Shown here: positions 33,026-42,087 of the stretch, one piece after another
How positions within the stretch are numbered: the first letter of the stretch is position 1
How the letters are laid out: each line of letters opens with the position of its first letter
Origin: JAICXG01 sp036825615
GTDB lineage: Bacteria > Verrucomicrobiota > Verrucomicrobiia > Chthoniobacterales > UBA10450
Direction: 5' to 3'
NCBI GenBank assembly: GCA_036825615.1
Contig: DAISXY010000020.1
Coordinates: 9,009 to 73,008, forward strand
DNA: 64,000 nt
The notes under the pieces: model-generated
What the model was told of the DNA's origin: nothing
Database searches by the model: none
What the model saw: only the letters and a program-made list of their open reading frames with translations
Made by a program: the position numbers and the translations under genes

Positions 33026-35137
33026 TCAGGCCGCTCGCCTCGAGCGCGCGCCCATTTGCAAAATCCAGCGATAAAGGGCGATCACAAGGAGGACAAAAAC
33101 AATCCCGCCGATCCAGATCGAGGGGGTGGAGAAGGCGTCGCCGGCGAGCGCGATCGGATATTGCTTGCCGCTGAAGGCAACGACGCCGGCAAAGATCACG
33201 GCGAGCAGGCTCTCGCCGACGATCAGGCCGGAAGCGAGCAGCACGCCCAGCTGGCTGGTCTCTTCGGCATTTGGATTACGTCTGGCGCGCCCTTCGAACC
33301 AGGCGCCGACGAGCGCGCCGACCACCACCATCAGCGTGGTCGAGGTGGGCAGGTAAATTCCCAGGCCTACCGCGAGCGGCGGCAGACGCGGACCTTTTTT
33401 CGCCAGCGCGAGCAGTTCATCCAAAATGATGATGGCCACCCCGATGGCGGCGCCAGTCGCGATCAGACTCCAGTCGATGTTGCCGGTGATGACCCCTTGC
33501 GCCAGAGCCGAGATCAGGCCGGCCTGCGGAGCCGCGAGCGCCCGCGCGGGATCGGCCCCGGGCGCGCCGAGGAAACCGTAGGTGTGCTGGAGCAGATCGA
33601 GCACCGGCGGGATCACGACGGCACCGGCGAGGACGCCAATGACCAAGGCCCATTGCTGCTTCTCCGGGGTGGCATCGACGAGTTGACCGGTCTTCAGATC
33701 CTGGAGGTTGTTGTTCGCGATCGACGCCACCGCGAAGACGATCGCGGTAATGAAGAGCGCAAAACCAACCAGCGCCTTGTCCGCGCCGGGCGGGAGGAAC
33801 GGCTTGACCCCAACCACCAGCAACAGCGCCGCGATTACGACGACCAGAATGCCAACTCCCGACAACGGGCTGTTGCTCGACCCGATCAGACCAGCCATGT
33901 AGCCGCAGACGGCCGAAACCAGAAAGCTCAACAGAATCACGAACAACACGCCGCCGATCACGAGCGTTGGGATCGCCGCGCCCAGGCCGTTGTTGACCGC
34001 GAAGTGCCAGAGCAAGAACGCGACCGGGATCAGGCAGATGAGCGAAACCAGACCTACCATCCCAATCGGTATGTCGTGCTCGGTGCGTGGCAGGGTATCG
34101 AGCGTGCCGGCTTTGCGCGCGCGTGAGGCCCGCATCGCGCCGGCAAGACCGCTGACCAGCGGTTTCACCAGTTTGGCCAGCGTCCAGATTGCCGCTACGC
34201 CAATCGTGCCCGCGCCAACGAAGCGCACGTAATTGCTCCATGCCCCTTGCGCCACGTCGGCGGCCGCGCCGGCTACCGGGTGCAGAGCGCTGAAGTGAGG
34301 GACCGCCCACACCCAGCCGATCGCCGCGCCCACCAGCATCGCGACGCCCACCCACAAGCCGACCAGATGGCCGATTGCAAAGAGCGCGAACGAGAGGCTG
34401 AAATCGTAGCCGGTCGCTCCGGCGCGCGCAGCCCCGACGCGAAAGTACTGGGCGACGTCACTCGCGAAAACGCGGGTCTGCACGATGACGTAGAAGACCG
34501 CCGAAACGATTGCGCCGATCACCACCGCTTTGAGTCCTGCAGTACTGGCTTCTGCGGCGCGAGCGTTGTCCGGGCGATCGTCCTGATACGCCGCACCCGC
34601 ATCGCGCACCGGTTGCGTCTGGGGCAGGCGATCGATTTTTTCGGGAGAACTCGATCCGACTTTCAAGACCTCGGCGCAAGCCACTCCTTCCGGGTAGGGC
34701 AAATCGGAATCGGTCACGAGCGCGCGGCGCAACGGGATCGTGTACATCACGCCGAGGATGCCGCCGGTCGCGCAGATGCCGACCGAGATCCAGAACGGGA
34801 AACCGGTCCAGTAGCCGATGATCACCAATCCCGGCAGGACGAAAATGATCGAGGAAAGCGTGCCCGCGGCCGACGCGACGGTTTGCACGATATTGTTTTC
34901 CTGGATCGTCGCGTCGCGGAACCCGCGCAGGATCGCCATCGAAATCACCGCGGCCGGGATTGAAGTGGAAAATGTGAGGCCCGCTTTCAACCCGAAGTAC
35001 ACGTTCGCGGCGGTAAAGACGAGGGTGATGATGATGCCGATGATGAGGCCGCGGACGGTGAGTTCCTTGCGCATGCTCGCTGTGACGTTTTCCGAACGAC
35101 GCGGCGGAGAATAGTGTTGAAACGCGGCGAGGGTCAA
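33026..35137 (-). CDS. OPT family oligopeptide transporter, paralogue 2
   Basis: 703 residues from a TTG start; an ATG at 35074 is the alternative. The early segment PAAVISMAILRGFRDATIQENNIVQTVASA and the later PEGVACAEVLKVGSS and NLQDLKTGQLVDATP match paralogue 1, as does the overall span pattern. It lacks the large late periplasmic loop. It faces the SGNH-hydrolase gene divergently with 23 bases between starts. Paralogues in tandem suggest related substrates, for instance peptides of different size or metal chelates. The substrate is not determinable from sequence. Confidence 0.87.
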   Translation of the reverse strand: MTLAAFQHYSPPRRSENVTASMRKELTVRGLIIGIIITLVFTAANVYFGLKAGLTFSTSIPAAVISMAILRGFRDATIQENNIVQTVASAAGTLSSIIFVLPGLVIIGYWTGFPFWISVGICATGGILGVMYTIPLRRALVTDSDLPYPEGVACAEVLKVGSSSPEKIDRLPQTQPVRDAGAAYQDDRPDNARAAEASTAGLKAVVIGAIVSAVFYVIVQTRVFASDVAQYFRVGAARAGATGYDFSLSFALFAIGHLVGLWVGVAMLVGAAIGWVWAVPHFSALHPVAGAAADVAQGAWSNYVRFVGAGTIGVAAIWTLAKLVKPLVSGLAGAMRASRARKAGTLDTLPRTEHDIPIGMVGLVSLICLIPVAFLLWHFAVNNGLGAAIPTLVIGGVLFVILLSFLVSAVCGYMAGLIGSSNSPLSGVGILVVVIAALLLVVGVKPFLPPGADKALVGFALFITAIVFAVASIANNNLQDLKTGQLVDATPEKQQWALVIGVLAGAVVIPPVLDLLQHTYGFLGAPGADPARALAAPQAGLISALAQGVITGNIDWSLIATGAAIGVAIIILDELLALAKKGPRLPPLAVGLGIYLPTSTTLMVVVGALVGAWFEGRARRNPNAEETSQLGVLLASGLIVGESLLAVIFAGVVAFSGKQYPIALAGDAFSTPSIWIGGIVFVLLVIALYRWILQMGARSRRAA

Positions 35138-35160
35138 GGCATCGCGCGCTTTTCGAGCAA

Positions 35161-35859
35161 ATGAACAAATCCGGCGGCCACCCAGTCCAATCCCGCTTCA
35201 TGCATTCCCTCATCCCTTTTCTGTTTCTTGGCCTAACGACGACCACGGTTCTGGCCCGCTCGCATCCCGCGACTGGAACCGCTGCGCGGCCGGCAACGCA
35301 GACTGTGCTCGTGCTCGGCGACAGCCTCTCGGCCGGATATGGGCTCGACCGGAGCGATGCCTATCCCGCGTTGCTCGCAAAAAAAGCCGCGGCCGCGGGC
35401 GAACCAATTCATATCCTTAACGCCGGCCGGAGCGGCGACACCTCGGCCGGCGCGCTTCGTCGCTTGCCGCCGTTGCTGCACCGCCACATCGACGTGCTCC
35501 TGATCGAGCTTGGGATTAATGATGTCTTCAACGGTGTGCCGGTTTCACAGATCGAAGCGAACCTCCAGAAAATCATCGACCAGGCGCGGCGCCGTTATCC
35601 CGAGGTACGGATCGTAATCGCGGGCATGCAGCTGCCGAATTATTCGCAGGGCGATTATCTCACCGCCTTCGGCGAGATGTATCGCGACCTCGCACGGCGC
35701 AACGGCGCCGAGCTTGTTCCGTTTTTGCTCGAGGGCGTGATCGGCAACCCGGCGTTGAATTTGCCCGACTGGATTCATCCGAACGTCGCCGGACAACGCG
35801 TCCTGGCGGAGAACGTCTGGCCGGTTTTGGAAAACGCGCTGAAGAAAAACCGATCTTAA
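35161..35859 (+). CDS. SGNH/GDSL arylesterase (TesA-like), exported
   Basis: 232 residues. A signal peptide is best read from the second ATG (35200): MHSLIPFLFLGLTTTTVLA. All SGNH blocks are present: GDSLSAGYG with the nucleophile Ser, Gly in the NAGRSGDTS block, GINDV with Asn, and DWIHPN with the Asp-His pair. Relatives are TesA, a periplasmic lysophospholipase/thioesterase, and arylesterases. It is divergent to the second OPT gene. One GCCTAACGA copy sits within the signal peptide codons (35231-35239). Confidence 0.88.
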   Translation: MNKSGGHPVQSRFMHSLIPFLFLGLTTTTVLARSHPATGTAARPATQTVLVLGDSLSAGYGLDRSDAYPALLAKKAAAAGEPIHILNAGRSGDTSAGALRRLPPLLHRHIDVLLIELGINDVFNGVPVSQIEANLQKIIDQARRRYPEVRIVIAGMQLPNYSQGDYLTAFGEMYRDLARRNGAELVPFLLEGVIGNPALNLPDWIHPNVAGQRVLAENVWPVLENALKKNRS

Positions 35860-35893
35860 GGAATGCGCCCGCCGTCGATCGAGCGCGCAAAGC

Positions 35894-36019
35894 TTGTCAT
35901 CCCGGGGCCGGCGAAGCGCGCCGAGGGACCTCGCAGTTGCAATCCACGCTCGGTCGCTAGGCGAAAACACCGCCTGCGTAGGTGAGGTCCCTCGCCGTCT
36001 CCGCGGCTCGGGATGACAA
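35894..36019. repeat. Nested inverted-repeat element (MITE-like)
   Basis: The outer arms TTGTCATCCCG (35894-35904) and CGGGATGACAA (36009-36019) are perfect complements. Inner arms CGAGGGACCTC (35922-35932) and GAGGTCCCTCG (35984-35994) are also perfect. The 126-base element fills the gap between convergent genes and has no coding potential. Words of the TGTCATCCCGAG type followed by GAGGGACCTC are widespread intergenic repeats in several soil phyla. It may act as a bidirectional terminator. No target-site duplication is obvious. Confidence 0.7.
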
Positions 36020-36026
36020 ATCTCCC

Positions 36027-36545
36027 CTAACGACCGAAGCGGCCCATCAATTCACCCTTGCCAATCACGTGGCCGGCGATCGCACGATCGAGAGCGGATC
36101 GCTTCGCGCCGGCCTTGAGATCGAGTTTCCGGTCGAGCGCCAGGAGATGGAAGACATAGCGGTGAACACCGGAGGGCGGACAGGGGCCACCGTAGCCGGG
36201 TTTGCCGAAGTCGTTCTCGCCCTGAACAGCCCCCGTCGGGGCGCTCCCGGCGGCGATCTGATGTGTTGCCGGCTCGATGTTCCACACGAGCCAATGCGTG
36301 AAGGTCCCGCCCGGCGCATCCGGATCGTCCACAATCAGCGCGAGGCTCTTTGCGTTTCGCGGAATCCCCTGAAACTGCAACGGCGGATTCTGGTTCGCGC
36401 CCTTGCAGGTGAACTGGCTCGGGATCATTCCACCAGACGAAAATGCCGAACTGCTGACCGCAAGGTGCGCCTCTTCTCCTGCGCTCTCCTGCAATGTCGC
36501 CATCCCGATTGCGGCTGCGAGAAGTAATGACCAGAGCGGTTGCAT
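36027..36545 (-). CDS. PEBP-like protein (YbhB/YbcL family), exported
   Basis: 172 residues from the ATG at 36545, which has a purine-rich AAGGA 9 bases upstream and opens a signal peptide (MQPLWSLLLAAAIGMATL); an earlier in-frame start at 36620 was rejected. The family core is clear: IPSQFTCKGANQNPPLQF, LIVDDPDAPGGTFTHWLVWNI, and YGGPCPPSGVHRYVFHLLAL. PEBP proteins bind phospholipids or other anions through this pocket; the bacterial role is unknown. The TAG stop lies in a CCTAACGA copy (36026-36033). Confidence 0.9.
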   Translation of the reverse strand: MQPLWSLLLAAAIGMATLQESAGEEAHLAVSSSAFSSGGMIPSQFTCKGANQNPPLQFQGIPRNAKSLALIVDDPDAPGGTFTHWLVWNIEPATHQIAAGSAPTGAVQGENDFGKPGYGGPCPPSGVHRYVFHLLALDRKLDLKAGAKRSALDRAIAGHVIGKGELMGRFGR

Positions 36546-36765
36546 TCTTTGTTTCCTTCTCCCCTTCAATCGCTGCAAAGGAGGCGCGTAGATCTGAGAA
36601 CTTGCTTCGCCAAATCTCACTCGAAATCAGGTTCTTCTCAAGTTCTGTCCATTGACCTGCTTCCTGGAATAATCGACTTAGAACAACTCCGATAACTGTA
36701 ACAATGTGCGTGACACGCCTGGCACGTCCGCTACAATTTTGATCCTGCTGAAGAACCCGCCCACA

Positions 36766-39700
36766 ATGAACAAACCCATCTCTCAACTTCGACTACGGGT
36801 AGTGAGGGCGAGCAGAGTCTTGGTCTGCGCTTTTTCTACTCCCCATATCTCAATTGCGCTCATCCTTTCCGCGGCCGGTTTGTTGCTGACTGGGGAGTTG
36901 CCCGCAATGACGGGAAGACTTGATCGCGTTAGCGCGCAAAAACGAGCAAAGATTTCCCAAAGGACGCTCACATATGCAGACCGGCTGAGCTATCAGCGTG
37001 CGGTTGAGGATGTGTACTGGCGACATCGAATTTGGCCGAAAGACCGCTCCGAGCCCAAGCCATTGCTCGACGCGGTGATGTCTCAGACACAGTTGGAAAC
37101 GAAAGTGGATAATTACCTGCGCAATTCGCAAGCGCTGGAGGATTACTGGCATCGCCCAATTACCGCCGAGCAGTTGCAGGCGGAGATCGATCGTATGACG
37201 GAGCACACTAAGGAACCCGACATACTGCGGGAGCTCTTTGCGGCGCTCGCGAATGATCCTTTTATCATCGCAGAGTGTCTCGCCAGGCCGGAGCTATCGG
37301 AGCGGTTAGTACGAAATTTCTATGCGCACGATGAAAGATTTCACGGCGCGCTAAGGCGCCGGGCGGAGGCTGATCTACGGGCGCATCCTACCGTCAACGA
37401 AATGCAGCAGACCAGCGGGAAATACAGCGAAATCGAATTGGTTAGAAGCGACGGCAGCGAACACTACAGGGCTGAAAGTAGCCTGAAGCTGACCAAGCAC
37501 GAGTGGGACGACGACCTGCAGAGACTGGCAGCAATCTTTGGTAACCGCTCGACAAGGGAAATTAAAACGGGAATATTAACTGGCTTACAGGAAGATAACG
37601 ACTGTTATTACGCGATGGCGGTTGTTAAGAAAAGCCAGGACCGCCTGACCCTGGCAACGATCGAATGGCGCAAGGAACCGTTCGAGTCCTGGAGAGCTAG
37701 AGCGGAAGAACAGAAAGGGAAGCTCCCGGCACCGGTAGTTGCTAACTATCTGCTTCCGGAAACACCTGCGGTCGCCGATGGCTGCACCGCTGATACCTGG
37801 GTGGCCACCCCCAGCACTCCGGTTGCGCGATATTCGCACACCGCAGTTTGGACCGGCAGTGAAATGATCATCTGGGGCGGCTGGGTTAATGGTCAGGGTA
37901 CGAATACTGGAGGGAGATACAATCCCAGCACCGACAGCTGGACAGCAACCAGCACCATCAACACCCCCGACGCACGAGACTCACATACGGCAGTTTGGAC
38001 TGGGACAGAAATGATTGTCTGGGGTGGGATCGGTGCCGGCATCGGGGTTGTAAACAGTGGCGGTAGATATAACCCAACTACGGACGCTTGGACGGCGACG
38101 AGCACGACAAACGCCCCCAGTGCGAGGTATGAGCACACAGCGGTTTGGACTGGGACAGAAATGATTGTCTGGGGGGGATACAGCTATTTGAACACCGGCG
38201 GAAGATACAACCCCAATACCGACAGCTGGAAATCCACAAGCACGACGAATGCGCCCGCAGCCCGTCGCGATCATACCGCCGTCTGGAGCGGGAGCGAAAT
38301 GATTATCTGGGGGGGCCAAGGCCAAGGAGGCGATTTAAACAGCGGGGGCAGATATAATCCGATCACAGATAACTGGATTGCGACTGCGACCAGCAGCGCG
38401 CCCTCTGCCCGAGAGCTCCACACGGCAGTCTGGACTGGTGCTGAAATGATCATCTGGGGCGGGACAGCTTTCTTCCCGTTGAACACCGGCGGCAGATATA
38501 ATCCCAGCAGCGACAGCTGGACAGTTACCAACTCCGGCAACGCTCCTGTTGGCCGGTATTTTCATACAGCGGTCTGGATCGGGAGCGAAATGATTATCTG
38601 GGGCGGTGTTGATGACGAAGGTAATTCGTTCAACACCGGCGGCAGGTATAGCCCGATCGCGGACACCTGGACGGCTACGAGTACTATCAATGCACCGGCG
38701 GGCGAGTCCGGTCACACCGCGGTCTGGAGCGGGAGCGAGATGATTATCTGGGGCGGCGTTATCCCTTGGGTCGGCGAATCGGCGTACGGGGGCAGATATA
38801 ATCCTAACAGTGACAGCTGGGTAGGTGTAAGTAACGTGCCCGCCGCTCGAGACTTCCATACCGCGGTGTGGACAGGAAGCGAGATGATTGTCTGGGGGGG
38901 CCGCGATGAGCAGTTTGTGCCTACCAATACCGGCGGCAGATATAATCCTACTGTCGATAGCTGGAGCGCGACTAACGTTAGCAACGCCCCTGCCGGCCGG
39001 TACGTCCACACCGCAGTGTGGACCGGCATTGAGATGATTGCCTGGGGCGGAGGGTATCAAAGTGGCCTCGACTTCTTCTACCTTAATACTGGAGGTAGAT
39101 ACAACCCGGGAACGGATAGCTGGACAGCTACAAGTACGACCAACGCTCCTTCCAGTCGAGGATATCACACCGCAACCTGGACTGGTAGCACCATGGTAAT
39201 CTGGGGTGGGTATGACGGGAGAAGATACTTGAGCACGGGCGGAAGATATAAGCCCGACACGGACAGTTGGACAGCTACTAGTGGGGCGAATGCGCCCTCT
39301 GGCCGCGAATATCACACAGCCGTTTACGCCGACAATGAAATGATCATCTGGGGCGGGCTCGACGGCAGGAGCTTGGTGAACAGTGGCGGCAGATACAATC
39401 CCGACACTGACGCCTGGACATCCACCAGCTTAATCGGTGCACCGGAGGCGCGAGAGCTTCATACGGCAATATGGAGTGGCAGTGAAATGATCGTCTGGGG
39501 TGGCTCTAACGGCGACTACGAATCTTTGGATACCGGCGCAAGATATGATCCTGTCACCAATAGTTGGACACCCACGAGCGTCACGAATGCGCCAAGTGCA
39601 CGACTTTTTTCGACGGCGGTGTGGACTGGCAGCGAAATGATCGTGTGGGGTGGGCAGGATCAAGACTTCATGTTGCCGGACACTGGGGGAAGATACGATC

Positions 39701-40104
39701 CGGATCGCGACAGTTGGATAGCGACAGGCACGACCAACGCGCCCGATGGACGGTATGCTCACACGGCGGTCTGGACTGGGAGTGAGATGATTGTCTGGGG
39801 CGGATATAATGGCGGCGCATCTAACAGCGGCAGCAGATACTGCGCACAGCCGGATGTCCCAATCGCGCTCAGCGCGTCACGGCGCAAGGTGCAAGGAATA
39901 AATACAGTGCGTCTCACCTGGAGCGGAGTGACCTCAACAAGCGTAGATGTCTATCGAGATAGGAGTCTTATCGCGACAGTAAAGAACACCGGCTCATATG
40001 TTGACTCTACCGGCGATACTGGTCAAGCTCTCTACACCTACCGGATCTGCGAAGTCGGAACGCAGACCTGCTCCAACAATGCAAAAGTAAAATTCCCGCG
40101 GTAG
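36766..40104 (+). CDS. Very large kelch-type protein with unknown N-terminal domain
   Basis: 1112 residues from the ATG at 36766 (an earlier ATG at 36706 gives 20 more). A hydrophobic segment at about residues 25-45 may be a signal or anchor. Residues 50-330 are an alpha-helical region with ITAEQLQAEIDRMTEHT and AALANDPFIIAECLARPELSERL, reminiscent of SurA-type or related export chaperone domains. Residues 340-1030 hold about 14 kelch-like units of 48-52 residues (HTAVWTGSEMIIWGG, GGRYNPSTDSW). A final Fn3-like domain (VRLTWSGVTSTSVDVYRD) ends the chain. Two propellers of seven blades are possible. No GCCTAACGA copy occurs, and GC content looks lower than neighbours. Confidence 0.72.
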   Translation: MNKPISQLRLRVVRASRVLVCAFSTPHISIALILSAAGLLLTGELPAMTGRLDRVSAQKRAKISQRTLTYADRLSYQRAVEDVYWRHRIWPKDRSEPKPLLDAVMSQTQLETKVDNYLRNSQALEDYWHRPITAEQLQAEIDRMTEHTKEPDILRELFAALANDPFIIAECLARPELSERLVRNFYAHDERFHGALRRRAEADLRAHPTVNEMQQTSGKYSEIELVRSDGSEHYRAESSLKLTKHEWDDDLQRLAAIFGNRSTREIKTGILTGLQEDNDCYYAMAVVKKSQDRLTLATIEWRKEPFESWRARAEEQKGKLPAPVVANYLLPETPAVADGCTADTWVATPSTPVARYSHTAVWTGSEMIIWGGWVNGQGTNTGGRYNPSTDSWTATSTINTPDARDSHTAVWTGTEMIVWGGIGAGIGVVNSGGRYNPTTDAWTATSTTNAPSARYEHTAVWTGTEMIVWGGYSYLNTGGRYNPNTDSWKSTSTTNAPAARRDHTAVWSGSEMIIWGGQGQGGDLNSGGRYNPITDNWIATATSSAPSARELHTAVWTGAEMIIWGGTAFFPLNTGGRYNPSSDSWTVTNSGNAPVGRYFHTAVWIGSEMIIWGGVDDEGNSFNTGGRYSPIADTWTATSTINAPAGESGHTAVWSGSEMIIWGGVIPWVGESAYGGRYNPNSDSWVGVSNVPAARDFHTAVWTGSEMIVWGGRDEQFVPTNTGGRYNPTVDSWSATNVSNAPAGRYVHTAVWTGIEMIAWGGGYQSGLDFFYLNTGGRYNPGTDSWTATSTTNAPSSRGYHTATWTGSTMVIWGGYDGRRYLSTGGRYKPDTDSWTATSGANAPSGREYHTAVYADNEMIIWGGLDGRSLVNSGGRYNPDTDAWTSTSLIGAPEARELHTAIWSGSEMIVWGGSNGDYESLDTGARYDPVTNSWTPTSVTNAPSARLFSTAVWTGSEMIVWGGQDQDFMLPDTGGRYDPDRDSWIATGTTNAPDGRYAHTAVWTGSEMIVWGGYNGGASNSGSRYCAQPDVPIALSASRRKVQGINTVRLTWSGVTSTSVDVYRDRSLIATVKNTGSYVDSTGDTGQALYTYRICEVGTQTCSNNAKVKFPR

Positions 40105-40179
40105 GAGAACGCTAAGAAGCAAGAGCGTCGCACACTAGCAGCACCAAATTGCGGCTGAACCAAAAAACCACTCGCCAAA

Positions 40180-41319
40180 TCAAATCGCCGGGATCCTGCG
40201 GAAGGCCGCGAGAAAAGCTTCCATCTCGGACTTTTTTCCGATTGTCAGGCGCATGTGGTTTGGCATCGGAGGGAAGAGGCGGCCGACTTGGATTTTATGA
40301 CTGTGGAGTGTCGCGATCAGCGGCACGACCGGGCGCTTCGCGTCGAACATGATGAAGTTAGCCTGCGACGGGATCGACTTGTAGCCCATCTTCTCGAGCT
40401 CGCTGATCGTGAAGGCGCGGATCTCGGAGTTGAGACGCCGCCCGTTTTTTACCTGTTCTTGATCCGCCAGGCTCGCCTGGGCGGCGGCGATTGCCATGAT
40501 GTTGACGCTGTCCCACGACTGCCGGGCGCGTAGTTGCCCGATCGCGCGAGGCTGCCCGACGCAATAACCACAGCGCAGCCCGGCCATTCCGTAAATCTTC
40601 GAGAAGGTGCGAGCGACGAGCAGGTTTGGATGCTCCGCGACGAGGGGGAGCACGCTCTCGTATTCCGGGCTGTCGGCGTAATGGAAATAAGCTTCATCCA
40701 CCAGGATCATGGTGTCGGCCGGCACGGTCGCGATGAAATCGCGCAGCTCACTTTTAGGCGTGATGCTCGCGGTCGGGTTATTCGGATTGCAGATGTAAAT
40801 CAGACCGCCTTTCGCCTCGGCTTTCATCCGTGCGAGGTCGTGGGCATAGCTCGAAGTGAGTGGCACCTTCACAACTTCAGCGCCGGCCTTTTCCGCGTGA
40901 TACAAAATCGCTTCGAAAGTCGGATCAGCGGCGATGAGCGGGCCGCCCTGCTTTTTCTGTTTGCCCACCGGCCCGGTGAAAACGTCCGCCGCCAGTTTCA
41001 GAATCTCACCCGAACCGTCGCCAAGCAGGATGTCGCCGACCGAGCCGCCATGCAGTTCGGTCAGCGCCGCAACCAGCGCGTCGGCATGCTTGTCCGGGTA
41101 ACGGCAGGAAAGGCTGAAGGCGTCGGTCATGGCCTTCAACGCCTGCACCGACGGGCCGTAGGGATTTTCGTTCGAGCTCAGGCGTACCACTCCCGAGGTT
41201 ACCGGGCCCGGTGAGGAGGCAAGCTGGGCGCGATTGGCAAGTGACAGCGCGGGCCGGGCGACCGCCGCCGCCGCGCCCGCGCCTAACAATTGCGCGAATT
41301 TACGCCGGGAAATTTTCAT
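40180..41319 (-). CDS. Tat-exported aminotransferase, HisC-like
   Basis: 379 residues from the ATG at 41319; a GTG 24 bases upstream is the other option. The N-terminus MKISRRKFAQLLGAGAAAA is a twin-arginine signal (SRRKF). The mature enzyme is class I/II aminotransferase: SSNENPYGPSVQAL, GDGSGEILKLAADVF, NPNNPTASI, and the PLP-lysine block ARTFSKIYGMAGLRCGY. It resembles histidinol-phosphate aminotransferase, but a Tat signal is unexpected for histidine biosynthesis. The folded enzyme would carry PLP across the membrane. No his gene is nearby. Substrate unknown. Confidence 0.82.
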   Translation of the reverse strand: MKISRRKFAQLLGAGAAAAVARPALSLANRAQLASSPGPVTSGVVRLSSNENPYGPSVQALKAMTDAFSLSCRYPDKHADALVAALTELHGGSVGDILLGDGSGEILKLAADVFTGPVGKQKKQGGPLIAADPTFEAILYHAEKAGAEVVKVPLTSSYAHDLARMKAEAKGGLIYICNPNNPTASITPKSELRDFIATVPADTMILVDEAYFHYADSPEYESVLPLVAEHPNLLVARTFSKIYGMAGLRCGYCVGQPRAIGQLRARQSWDSVNIMAIAAAQASLADQEQVKNGRRLNSEIRAFTISELEKMGYKSIPSQANFIMFDAKRPVVPLIATLHSHKIQVGRLFPPMPNHMRLTIGKKSEMEAFLAAFRRIPAI

Positions 41320-41352
41320 TCCTTCACCGAGGAGCTGCCGCACAAGGCAGGA

Positions 41353-42024
41353 TCATTTCTTGCGCGTGTAATCAATCTCCATCGTTTTCACTTCCTGACC
41401 ACCGCGGTTCTCGAACCAGTCGAGCTTCATGTGGTCCTTATCCGGAAAGCTCAACACTTCCTTGACCTGCTGTTTCATTCCTGGAAGCGGCTCCATTTCG
41501 CCGGTGTAAGTGAGGCTCTTGGTCGCGGGATCATAGGTGCCCTCGCTCATCATGATGCCGGTGCTCATGTTGTCGAACCAGGTGCTGACAAACTTTTGCT
41601 TCGCGTTGTCATAGCCATCGGTGCCGTGACCGCGGAAAGTGACGGCCTTCATTTTGCCGTCCGGCCGGGGCATTTCCATCTTTCCCTCGACGCTCATCAC
41701 TACAAATCGACCGCCCATCATGGCCTCGCGGGTTGCGGTGCCTTTGGAAATTTCCGGCTTCGAATTGGGATCTCCGTTCATCCACATCTTGACGGTGAAA
41801 GCCCACTTGCCGGCCGTGCTCGCAAGCAGCTTGTGGTTGTCGTTCAGCTTCGCCATTTCCATCATCTGCTTCATCATCTCGGCCTCGTTCGGCTGGCCGG
41901 CCACCGCAGGAGCAGCGGAAGCCGCAGGGCTGGGCGAGGTATCCTGGGCCGAAACCGGCAGAGCCAACAAAGCCGCGAGGGTCGCGGCGAAAAGAATTGC
42001 GACTGCAGTCTTGAGCATCTTCAT
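41353..42024 (-). CDS. DUF1579-like exported protein
   Basis: 223 residues. Signal peptide MKMLKTAVAILFAATLAALLALPVSA. Mature part: beta-rich, with LLASTAGKWAFTVKMWMNGD, GTATREAMMGGRFVVMSVEG and LSFPDKDHMKLDWFENRGGQEVKTMEIDYTRKK, the pattern of DUF1579 proteins, which are lipocalin-like single-domain proteins of unknown function. It sits between the aminotransferase and nuoN genes on the same strand, with 63 bases before it and no sign of coupling. Confidence 0.8.
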   Translation of the reverse strand: MKMLKTAVAILFAATLAALLALPVSAQDTSPSPAASAAPAVAGQPNEAEMMKQMMEMAKLNDNHKLLASTAGKWAFTVKMWMNGDPNSKPEISKGTATREAMMGGRFVVMSVEGKMEMPRPDGKMKAVTFRGHGTDGYDNAKQKFVSTWFDNMSTGIMMSEGTYDPATKSLTYTGEMEPLPGMKQQVKEVLSFPDKDHMKLDWFENRGGQEVKTMEIDYTRKK

Positions 42025-42087
42025 AGGTTTGATCTTTTGACCGCCGCGCGTCCGGGCGTCAAGCCAATCCGCCCGAAAGCTTCGGGC

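Noticed and set aside
32921..34126. A 401-residue frame on plus opposite OPT paralogue 2
   Set aside because: Composition typical of an antisense shadow (Asp/Arg/Gln-rich); the minus strand has a convincing transporter.
37800..39840. Regularly spaced repeats in the giant kelch gene that might look like a CRISPR array
   Set aside because: The repeats are about 150 bases long, in one open reading frame, and encode kelch blades; no short conserved repeats with unique spacers and no cas genes exist in the window.
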